DNA from: Actinernus sp. WN-2022 | Lineage: Eukaryota; Cnidaria; Anthozoa; Actiniaria; Actinernidae | DNA length: 64,000 nt | Direction of reading: 5' to 3' | Assembly: GCA_030867875.1 (NCBI GenBank) | Contig: JAOWCC010000577.1 | Location: 89,137,740 to 89,201,739, forward strand | In this document: positions 33,501-45,500 of the stretch, piece by piece | How positions within the stretch are numbered: position 1 is the stretch's first letter | How the letters are laid out: each line of letters starts with the position of its first letter | The notes under the pieces: generated by a model | What the model was told of the DNA's origin: nothing | Databases searched by the model: none | Seen by the model: only the letters and a program-made list of their open reading frames with translations | Made by a program: the position numbers and the translations under genes

Positions 33501-36500
33501 CGACAACTAGTGCCTCGTACTAACGTACTAACGTACTAAGGAATGAAAATGTTTTTCGACAACTAGTGCCTCGTACGAACGTACTAACGTACTAAGGAAT
33601 GAAAATGTTTTTCGACAACTAGTGCCTCGTACTAACGTACTAACGTACTAAGGAATGAAAATGTTTTTCGACAACTAGTGCCTCGTACTAACGTACTAAG
33701 GAATGAAAATGTTTTTCGACAACTAGTGCCTCGTACTAACGTACTAAGGAATGAAAATGTTTTTCGACAACTAGTGCCTCGTACTAACGTACTAACGTAC
33801 TAAGGAATGAAAATGTTTTTCGACAACTAGTGCCTCGTACGAACGTACTAACGTACTAAGGAATGAAAATGTTTTTCGACAACTAGTGCCTCGTACGAAC
33901 GTACTAAGGAATGAAAATGTTTTGCGACAACTAGTGCCTCGTACGAACGTACTAACGCACTAAGGACAGAAAATGTTTTGCGACAACTAGCTTAGTGCCT
34001 CGTACTAACGTACTAAGGACTAAAATGTTTTTGCGACAACTAGTGCCTCGTACGAACGTACTAAGGACTGAAAATGTTGCGAGAGACAACTGTAGTGCCC
34101 CTTATATTAAATTATTGATACCTCAGTAAGTTTAAGTACCTAGGCACTAACTTTCATGGTCGAGCGATTACTGCGGTACTGTAACACCGGCGTTTCAGTA
34201 AATGGCCAAACTGTAACATGTGATATTATAGCCCATAGCATTAAGTAAATATTATAGGAAAATCACATGCCTGACTAGGTTATTACATGTTAATTAAGAG
34301 TTGCACGGGAATTATCAACGCCGACACCGTTACGACAATTTAACGTGGAATTAACGATTTCTCTAATCTGAAAAGCCTAAATCTCCTGATTCAGAGACAT
34401 CTGAATTGATCATGCAGATAAAACGTTTAATTTATGTCTTCCCTCTTCATGAAATAGCTATAGATTATACCCCCTGATTGCTGCATTGACTGAGCTCTGT
34501 TTTCTGGGCAATGCAAAGACAACCACACAAGGTTTGGCATATATGGCTATGAGCAAAGGCCCTTAGCCGGTAATGAGATTTTAATAAAGAAATAATCTAC
34601 CAATATTTTAGCCCAGTAAAGGCGAGGGCAAACACCCGGGAGGGGCATCGCTGAAAGCAAATGTACGCTTACCGGAGTTGGTTCGCGGGTAAGGTACACC
34701 CACAGACCTAATGAGCATGCCCTAGTATGGCAGACAACTGCACAAGACAGTATAGTTGACAAGAAATTAAGCATGCGCTTGAAGAAGTCGAAGTGAAAGG
34801 GTATGCGAGCAATTCCTCTAGGTGGACGAACAGTAGATAAAGTGGTTGTGGACGCACGAATTGTAAAAGCGTAACGCTCATTCATGTATTAGAAAAGACT
34901 TGATCCTGCGTAAGAGAGAGAGCCTATATGAGAAAACCTACGGTTTAGTATTAAGCAGATACGGATTATTGCGTTATGTCTTCACCATACCTTTTTTTCA
35001 TTTGCACGCTTGCACTATTTATTAATTGAATTTATTTTACAAATATGCGCTTGCATCTCTTCGTATTTGATTATCGGGAACTCCGCCTATAGGCTTGCCT
35101 CAGTATATATATACATACACCCGTTTTCAAAAACATGCACTGCAAATATATATATATAACTTTTGTATCTTTTAACTTTATCGAATATATATAAATTACA
35201 AGTAGGTGTATTTATGTTTTCTTATGAAAGAAAGTTACTACCATGCACATGTTTTTCAAGAAATGTTCAACATTAACTCTAGCTTTCATTGCTACAACAC
35301 TAGGAGAGCTCATGAGTATAGGCCTGAATTTTGTAGAACCAACACTAGGCAATTCTCCATAATTTATCAGGGTCCCAAGTTTTGGAACTCTCTTCCCAAT
35401 GAACTGAAACGCTGTACTTCCCTTATAAACTTTAAATATAAACTGAAAAATAATCTCCTCCACTTATAATTGCATACTTCATTTTTTTTCCTTCTTCTTC
35501 CTTTCTTCATAATACTTCTTTATCTGTATTAAGTTAATCTTATTGTACTATAAACACAAAAAGTACAATCTAAAGGGAAAAAAAAGAGTCTAAATATAAT
35601 AAGCTTACAGCTTACCGCTAGTTTTTTTTTTATAATATGGCATCTATTTAATTATATTTCTAATTATGTGAAGTCGTGTATTGGTATGTAGTGTAGTGTA
35701 GTGTAGTGTAGTAGTGCATTTTTATACATGTTTGTAATTGGTGTTTTTTTTTCGTAATAAATGATGATGATGATGGACTCACGTCTAACACCCCTCTGAT
35801 ACGAAAACCTGTTAAGGACTGAAAAAAAAACGAGAAAAGCCGGCAGACTAAAAACTGCGGCGTGCATGCCAGCCAAGTATGGTGGGTAGTAGCCTTTTTG
35901 TGATAACTACGCTCATATATATATTAACGAGAGCGGAGCACCATACATATAGCATGAGAGTGAAATGTGGATGTTCTTGCCCGACACACCAGCTGGGTGC
36001 CATTTCACAAAGCGCACGTAACTTACGAGTGGTTGTAACTCGAGAAAAATTGTCGTGAAACATGGCGGAAAATAGTAAGTTAAGGATTATTCAAAGGATT
36101 ATGACTAACGACGATATAAGAGAGCTTTGAGACTCTTTACCCGCTGTATATACTTAAAAGGTGTTTTCCCCCGTACTTGTTTTTAGAGTTACGACCACTC
36201 GGAAGTTACGTGCGGAAGTTTTTTTAGATCGAGGGCCTCGAGTTCTGGATCGGCCTGCTTGATTTTGTTTGGCTATTTAACGCGGTCCTGTCCTTTACAT
36301 TCAATTCTACCATTTATGGGATTTTTCATTTTTTTTTCATTTTCGGTTATCAGTCTTCTTTTTTCATCTCTTGCAACGATTTCCTAGCTTAATTGACTCA
36401 CAACTTCTAGAATCTTACCCACACATAATTTTCTCTTAAATAATTCCAATTAGTTAGTTTTAGAAGCCTTGTTTGCGTGATACGAAACCAATGTCTGTTC

Positions 36501-39500
36501 AGGGTTGTCCGCAGTAGTAGCAGGCAATTGGTGATTTTTTTCTGGACATTCGCAAAGCATTTGATGGACTCAATAAACGATGTAAGTTTACTAGACAAAA
36601 TGGATTTTTTTGGAGTTTCCGGCTCTGAATTAAAATGGTTTGATTCTTACCTCAATGGAAGACAGTAACGACGTAAACGGACACCTGTCCTCGCCAAAGG
36701 AAATACTATATGGTGTGCCTCACTCGATACTTGGCCCGTTGTTGTTTCTTTCTCTTATCAATGATTTACTTAATTGTTTAACGTCTACTACCCCCTGTCT
36801 GTATGCAGACGATACACAGAGTTTTACATCCTCATTTGATTCGGTGAGGCTTGCCTCCAATCTAAACTCTGATCTTGATAACATATGTGATTGGCTATCT
36901 GTAAACAAGCTCCAGTTTCACCCCTCCAAAACAAAGCTAATCGACATATAATCTAAATAATAAAACTGGGGATCTATCTACCACTGTTTATAAACTCAGT
37001 CAGAGTTTTGAGATTAAATTCACACAAATGTTTAGGGATTGAACTTGATGAAAACTAACTTTTGAGAAGCACATTTAGAATGTTTGTAAAAAATCCATTG
37101 CAGGCATTGCTGCTCAAGATAAGGCGGATCAAGCTAGCTCACTTGAAATAATTTATAAGGCAGCGACGGCGCAGTCGGAACTTTTTTGCCAAAAAATATT
37201 TTGCCTAGTTACTTCTCAGTCAGTTTAAGACTATAGTTTGGTAATACCGGCTCAATTATCCTTTTTAGCCCCAATCCCCCCACTTGAAATTTCGCTCCGC
37301 CGTCCCTGATAAAGTCTCAGTTCAACCCTACTTTGGTTATTGTTCACCCATATGGGATACCTGCGGTAAACTTCTTCCAGACAAATTGCAAAGAATTCAG
37401 TCTCGCACTGGTAGGGTAGTAACTGGTGAAAATTACGACACCCGATCCGACGTACTTTATTGTCTAAACTGGAAGACCCTCCAATCAAGGCGTCAACCGA
37501 ACTAAGGGGCAGACCATTTGACTTTTGAGGGGGGGGGGGGATGGGTGTTCTTGTCTGTGCTCGATTTTTTTTTTCTTAGCAGTGTTGTTGCACGAATTTT
37601 TATTGCGAAAAAAGCGGAGCCAGAACAAAGCTTTTCCGCTTGCAGGATATTTTTTTTCAACACCGTTGGCTTGCAGGATTTTTTTTTTTTAAACACCCAC
37701 CCCCCTCAAATGTTAAATGGTCGGCCCCTAAGTTAACATTGATGTACAAAATTCTTAATGAACAATCTGCACCTACTTTAGGAAGCTTTAAAAAGCTATC
37801 AAACTTAGTGACAGCAACAACAAAATATCACTTAAGAAACTTTGAAAATGACCTAACATTTCCAAAGAGGAAAACAAATATTCTCAAGCACAGTGATGCT
37901 ATGCTCTGGAACAGCATTTCGAGGGAGGCAAAATCTCTCAGGCAATTCAAAAGCAAAGTTGTTTGCTTGCCTGAGCTATCAGTCCATTAACTGTCACGGA
38001 ATTATGCTGTTGGTTGTTTTATACCCAAATAATATAATAGATAAATTCTTATGTGTATGTTTTTAATTGTTTATTCATGCAATGGATGTTTAATTTTTTA
38101 TACGCCCCACTCGGAAACCAGCTTATGTTGTAGTGACCAGCCTATCCAAGTAAAGTCCTAAAGTATGAAGGTATACACGACTTTCATAATGGCCGCCTCC
38201 GGCCACCTCCTAATTTGCATAATTTGGAAGATAAATCTGTAGGGGGAAACTAATGCTACCACATGAAAGATCACATTAAAACTAGTAATTGGGTTCAGTT
38301 TTAGAGCAATGTGGAGAATTGCTGTTGAGCTATGAGCATTTCTAATGCAGACAAAATATGAAAGCGAGGCTAGAAAGGCCTCCGTTGTTTTTCTCATACA
38401 AATCTCTCTAATTTCAACTGGCTGTAACTTGCTTTATAAGCTAACAGCACTCAACTTTCACAAGTTAACTAATGTCAACATTCTCTTTCACATGGCAATG
38501 TTTATATTTTCTATGCATGTGGATAAACTACCGAAACGGGAAATCACATATGCAAATTAGGAGGCGGCCATTATGAAAGTCGTGTATTCTGCCGGCTACA
38601 GACCCTTTGCACGTTACGTCATAGCCAGAAGTTTTGTTGAGAATATATACTATAATTAGTATAGGTAATCAAATAATGACTCGTGAAATTAGGGATAAAT
38701 TTCACTTGTGTTTGTCAAAATCTACGTAATAGCGGCGAGGGAAATTACTTCGATTTTGACAAACACGCGTGAAATTTATCCCTAATTTCACTCGTCCCCA
38801 TTTGATTACCTATACTAATTATAGTGATATGCTCAACAAAACTTCTCAATTCTGATTTGATCAGAGCAAGTGCATTTCTATATGTAATATGGAAAACATT
38901 CAAGACTATATCCGCCCCATTATTTCCGAACAAACTTGTATTCATTTCCCTCAGGACATTAGTCAAACTGGAAGAAAATCTACTGAGCAAATGGGGGAAG
39001 TAGCAACCTTTATGACAGGAAGCTTTGTGCGAACAAATGATAGATCAAACAACTCCTGCATCGAGTGTCCACTTTCCAATATGATCTTTACTAGTCCTGA
39101 TTTGCTACTCCTGTGACTTTAGCTAAATAATTAATTAATATGTATATTGTCCCCTTTAAATCTAATCTACTGGGATGTTGGCATAGAAAACGCATAGTTA
39201 TTCCGACTCTCCTCCCACTTTACCAGTTTCCATGCATCGTGGCTAACAACAGTAACTGACCCAGTATGCTAAATCCGGCATAGTACGTTCGTACGAGGCA
39301 CTAGTTCTCTCAAAACATTTTCATTCCTTAGTACGTTAGTACGTTCGTACGAGGCACTAGTTATGATATCTCTCAAAACATTTTCATTCCTTAGTACGTT
39401 AGTACGTTCGTACGAGGCACTAGTTGTCGAAAAACATTTTCTGTCCTTAGTACGTTAGTACGTTCGTACGAGGCACTAGTTGTCTCAAAACATTTTTAGT

Positions 39501-42500
39501 CCTTAGTACGTTAGTACGTTCGTACGAGACACTAGTTGTCGAAAAATATTTACTGTCCTTAGTACGTTAGTACGTTCGTACGAGGCACTAGTTGTCGAAA
39601 AACATTTTCATTCCTTAGTACGTTAGTACGTTAGTACGAGGCACTAGTTGTCGAAAAACATTTTCATTCCTTAGTACGTTAGTACGTTCGTACGAGGCAC
39701 TAGTTGTCGAAAAACATTTTCATTCCTTAGTACGTTAGTACGAGGCACTAGTTGTCGAAAAACATTTTCATTCCTTAGTACGTTAGTACGTTCGTACGAG
39801 GCACTAGTTGTCGAAAAACATTTTCATTCCTTAGTACGTTAGTACGTTAGTACGAGGCACTAGTTGTCGAAAAACATTTTCATTCCTTAGTACGTTTGTA
39901 CGAGGCACTAGTTGTCGAAAAACATTTTCATTCCTTAGTACGTTAGTACGTTGGTACGAGGCACTAGTTGTCGAAAAACATTTTCATTCCTTAGTACGTT
40001 AGTACGAGGCACTAGTTGTCGAAAAACATTTTCATTCCTTAGTACGTTAGTACGTTCGTACGAGGCACTAGTTGTCGAAAAACATTTTCATTCCTTAGTA
40101 CGTTAGTACGTTCGTACGAGGCACTAGTTGTCGAAAAACATTTTCATTCCTTAGTACGTTAGTACGTTAGTACGAGGCACTAGTTGTCGAAAAACATTTT
40201 CATTCCTTAGTACGTTAGTACGTTCGTACGAGGCACTAGTTGTCGAAAAACATTTTCATTCCTTAGTACGTTAGTACGTTAGTACGAGGCACTAGTTGTC
40301 GAAAAACATTTTTATTCCTTAGTACGTTAGTACGTTCGTACGAGGCACTAGTTGTCGAAAAACATTTTCATTCCTTAGTACGTTAGTACGTTCGTACGAG
40401 GCACTAGTTGTCGAAAAACATTTTCTGTCCTTTGTACGTTAGTACGTTAGTACGAGGCACTTGTTGTCGAAAAACATTTTCATTCCTTAGTACGTTAGTA
40501 CGAGGCACTAGTTGTCGAAAAACATTTTCATTCCTTAGTACGTTAGTACGTTCGTACGAGGCACTAGTTGTCGAAAAACATTTTCATTCCTTAGTACGTT
40601 AGTACGTTCGTACGAGGCACTAGTTGTCGAAAAACATTTTCATTCGTTAGTACGTTAGTACGTTAGTACGAGGCACTAGTTGTCGAAAAACATTTTCATT
40701 CCTTAGTACGTTCGTACGAGGAACTAGTTGTCGAAAAACATTTTCATTCCTTAGTACGTTAGTACGTTAGTACGAGGCACTAGTTGTCGAAAAACATTTT
40801 CATTCCTTAGTACGTTAGTACGTTCGTACGAGGCACTAGTTGTCGAAAAACATTTTCATTCCTTAGTACGTTAGTACGTTAGTACGAGGCACTAGTTGTC
40901 GAAAAACATTTTCATTCCTTGGTACGTTAGTACGAGGCACTAGTTGTCGAAAAACATTTTCATTCCTTAGTACGTTAGTACGTTCGTACGAGGCACTAGT
41001 TGTCGAAAAACATTTTCATTCCTTAGTACGTTAGTACGTTAGTACGAGGCACTAGTTGTCGAAAAACATTTTCATTCCTTAGTACGTTAGTACGTTCGTA
41101 CGAGGCACTAGTTGTCGAAAAACATTTTCATTCCTTAGTACGTTAGTACGTTAGTACGAGGCTCTAGTTGTCGAAAAACATTTTCATTCCTTAGTACGTT
41201 AGTACGTTCGTACGAGGCACTAGTTGTCGAAAAACATTTTCATTCCTTAGTACGTTAGTACGTTAGTACGAGGCACTAGTTGTCGAAAAACATTTTCATT
41301 CCTTAGTACGTTAGTACGTTCGTACGAGGCACTAGTTGTCGAAAAACATTTTCATTCCTTAGTACGTTAGTACGTTCGTACGAGGCACTAGTTGTCGAAA
41401 AACATTTTCATTCCTTAGTACGTTAGTACGTTCGTACGAGGCACTAGTTGTCGAAAAACATTTTCATTCCTTAGTACGTTAGTACGTTCGTACGAGGCAC
41501 TAGTTGTCGAAAAACATTTTCATTCCTTAGTACGTTAGTACGTTCGTACGAGGCACTAGTTGTCGCAAAACAGTTTCATTCCTTAGTACGTTAGTACGTT
41601 CGTACGAGGCACTAGTTCTCTCAAAACATTTTCATTCCTTGAGTTCTCTCAAAACATTTTCAGTCCTTAGTACGTTAGTACGAGGCACTAGTTCTCTCAA
41701 AACATTTTCAGTTTAGTCTCTTAGAATAATCCTACTTTCCTTTGGTACAAAATAAATAAAACAATAATAGCTATAGTACGTTGTTCAGCCGTACTAAGAA
41801 AAAAAAAAAGAAAGAACATCCTATTCTAGGCATGGTATAATTTCGACGCTACAATGTAAGTTATTGTTGTTATCATCCTTCAAATATTTTCTTTGACATG
41901 CACTTATATACTCACATGGGGTGTATTCGCTGATATTTCCGGCTTGCAGAGAGAAAATATTGGGTCATGTATCACATTCAACCAGTTGATCAGTTATAAT
42001 GACAAATACAGGCATGTGCTGACAGTATGTACAATGAATGAAATATAATGAATACTGCACGAGGCTGAATGCAGTATGTAGAAATGTTGAGTTCATCATA
42101 CAATCAGCAATTGGACCCAGGGACAACCACAGAACATGGTTTAGGTATATTAGTCACCCCAAAACTATTTAGGGTATTATTGCCCCTGTTCTGCACAAAA
42201 TAAACAAACAAATATGTTTGGAGATACATGCACTGCTGCAAAAGGGCACTTCAACAGGAGTTTATGAGTTTATGGCTGTGTAAGACAGTGAAAAACCAAT
42301 CATGAAAGAAAATAACATTATTATAAAAATATATTAATTATATTATAATTGAAGGGGTGAGCAGAAGAAAGAGTTAAGTGATGACAGATCAAGTTCTCTA
42401 TTCTCCCTTACAAAACAAAGAAGATAAAGGATAATTTGGAACTTGATCTGTCATCACTTAACTCTTTCTTCCGCTCACCCCTTCAATTATAATAATTTTA

Positions 42501-45500
42501 TTAATACATGTATAAATTTGGTTGTCTGGGAGAACTGGAAAACAATTAATTTCGAACCCTAAATACATACAAAGTCTTGTACGTTTATTATGTACTTGCA
42601 AATCAGTTCATCAACTATTAAATTTGCACATACTATTTTGTCATCTGCTCTCTAGATTGGCCAACTTTCTTCATGTGGGCCCAGTTTGAGCATAGTTAAT
42701 AGAGTGGAATGGTTAGGAAACTCAGGGACCTTCTTTGTTATAGGTCTTTGTTAGCTTTTTTCGACCACTACCATGCACAAAACACAATAGAAATTCCAAC
42801 ATGTTAGTCAATCAGCCAATAGAAACGTGTGAGTTCAGTCGTTCAGGGAACGCTAATGAACTATGATCGTGCACAATCTTTTGTCTTACCCCCTTCCAAC
42901 CTAAATTGCAGCGCCTTTGTTAGCCCTTTTGAAGTTTGCCGGGTTTCCTAACCATTCCACTCTATTAACTATGGTTTGAGTTTAAAGTTTAAAGTTAATT
43001 CCTATTCTATGCCACATGCTCAATGCATAGAAAATAACACAACAACTTGTGGAGTGTGACGTACTGGATGCCTTGGTGGACAGCAGCAAATAATTTCTTT
43101 AATTAACCACAGTAAATACCAATATTTAAACACTTAACAAATATAACAAAATTATAATTTATCAACAAATATTCTAAAATATATAACATGGCTTGAAGGT
43201 GAAGTAATACGGGCAACAATTTGTTGCAACTTGTCGCGCAATAATGTTACGTTGCAAGTTGCAGCGCGATGTTGCTCGTATTACTACTACTCGAGCAACT
43301 TGCCACGCAACAAATTTCTGTGTTGCAAGTTGCAGCAACATGTTGCAGAAAGTAGAAGTCACTAAAATTACAAAGTAATAAAGGTCTACCCACATGGTTT
43401 TATCCTTTTTTTTTGGCATCGGGCGATGTAGGTAACTTAGTTATAGATAACTTGATAACTTGATAACTTATCGTATACAGTATATAGCCTCCGATGCAGA
43501 TGTCTTATGGATTTCGAATATCTCCAAAAGAAAGATCTTTATGTGAACACATCTTTCCTGTCGCCATAAAAAAACTTGCTTTGGTGGCAAGAATACGTGA
43601 AGGTTTGTAGGGAATCTATTAATATCGACGAGCTGTGCATTTTAATGAGCTCCCAGAAAATAAGAGCTCCTCTGTGATTGGCTGAACAAAAAACCCAGCT
43701 TGAGTTCGCAGACGTTGGTGTGGGAGGGAGGGAAACGAACCATACAAGACATCTGCATAGGAGGCTATCATATATATATATATATATAGATTTTGCATGA
43801 AAAATATTTTTGGAACAAATGCAATCGTACAAGGCTCCGAGGGCTAAAGCCAAAAAAACTAAATAAACTTATTCAAATGATGAATAACAACTTGACAAAA
43901 TAATGAAACTAAAGTTTGGTTGACTTGTGGCTGTCCAACAAGAGAGAGAAAGAATTTAAATTATTCAGTCCTTATATACCTATCCTACATACTGTATTAA
44001 GAAAATATACAAGAGAAACGGAACTAATGAACTATTACGTAAGTGATAAACAAATAGCTACACTGTACATGCCATAATGAAGACTCTTTCCAATGCATTG
44101 CCATGTTGGAAAGCATCTATACTTGCTCTAAAAACATGTTTTTGTCTCAGGGGGTGAAGGATGTGCTTAACTATGGTTTCTATGAACCACCCTGTAATGG
44201 AAGGTCAGGTAAATTTTTGGAAGAGGAGAGGACATTCAAGGATTATCCACAGCAGACAACCATAGCAGAGTTAGAGGTAAAAATACCAGTTGGCAACTTG
44301 GCAATTATTATAGGACGTACCAGCCCTTTTAAATGTATTATAAAGTTTACATACAATCATAGTTTTATAGCCCATATCCAGTATGTAGGTAATAGATACA
44401 GAATGTCAGTAGCCATGCTTTATTGGAATCCGATGAAGCACAGACACAAATTCTGTATAATTATGGCTTATCAAATATCTAGAATCATGTACATGTACAG
44501 TACATAGAGTCATGTTTTTCAGTTATTTTCGACCAAGAAAATCAAAGCAAACGTAAATCCTCTTTTTTTTATTACAAAAGTGTGCTATGCGAGTTATAAC
44601 CTGATGATGAACATTCAAGTCCACTTTTTAAACTCACCATGATAATAAAATTATTTGATCTCGTTACTTTCCATGTCGGAATATTCATGTATAAATTCCA
44701 TAATAAACTGCTACCATCTGTTTTTGGTCATTATTTCATCCAAATCAAGGAAAGACACAACTATATTACAAGGCTCGCCTCTAAACAGTCTTACACTCTA
44801 CCTGAAGCAAGAACTAATTACGGTCTCTTTAACAATAGATTCAAAGGAGTAAAAATATGGAATTCTATAGATGTCCATACTAAAACCCTCTCAATCACAG
44901 CCTTGAAATTAAAGTTTAAGCATAGTTTCATCGAGAAGTATTAATTTCACCATACAGAATTCATATTCACTTGTACCTAATTTGACGCATATATTTCTAC
45001 ACCCTGTAATTATGGTACTAGCTCTATTGTTCCCTACTATTATTCCCTATAATTATTGTTCTCTACTTTAATGTTATAAACTAGTGTTATAAATTATTGT
45101 ATTCTTTCTTGTTATATGTTTGTATTTTATTTATTCCCTATACATGTATGTGTTGTTGTACCGGCCTACAATTTTTGACTACCGTATTCACTCACGGATA
45201 AGCCGCACCTTTTTACCCGAAATCTTCATTTAAAATCGGGGGTGCAAGAACATATGCAAGAACTGCAAGAACATCTACTGAACTTAAGGTCCATAAATTA
45301 ACATAAATTAACATTTAAAAGAAATACTAAGCTATACTAATAATTACTACACCAAACCAAAAGAAAGTAAGCACTGGCCATTGCTTTTGCAAGTTTGGTG
45401 GCTCCTAACAGATCCGTTTATGTTGTGAATATTTGTTCCTCCGCAAGCAATTAAATTCCACGCTAAATGACACAATGTTTCTTTGCAGCTTTGCACTTTA

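Larger units (their letters stand above)
32643..41823. mobile_element. Candidate giant foldback-type element in SHANK intron 2
   Basis: Two arrays of the same satellite face each other: plus-oriented 32757-34100 and minus-oriented 39281-41712. Beyond the arrays the inversion continues weakly: TTTTTTTGCTTAGTAC at 32659-32674 versus GTACTAAGAAAAAAAAAAAG at 41790-41809. TTCTAG flanks both outer edges (32637-32642, 41824-41829), a weak candidate target duplication. TIRs made of tandem short repeats are the hallmark of foldback (FB/TU-like) elements. The 5.2-kb middle has only LINE debris and MITEs, no transposase. Element status is inference; the inverted arrays are directly seen. Confidence 0.55.

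Noticed and set aside
40408..40602. Protein-coding frame in satellite array B
   Set aside because: A by-product of the repeat unit; interrupted in neighbouring units.
32757..41712. CRISPR-like arrays
   Set aside because: Units are uniform head-to-tail satellites without unique spacers, in a eukaryotic intron.
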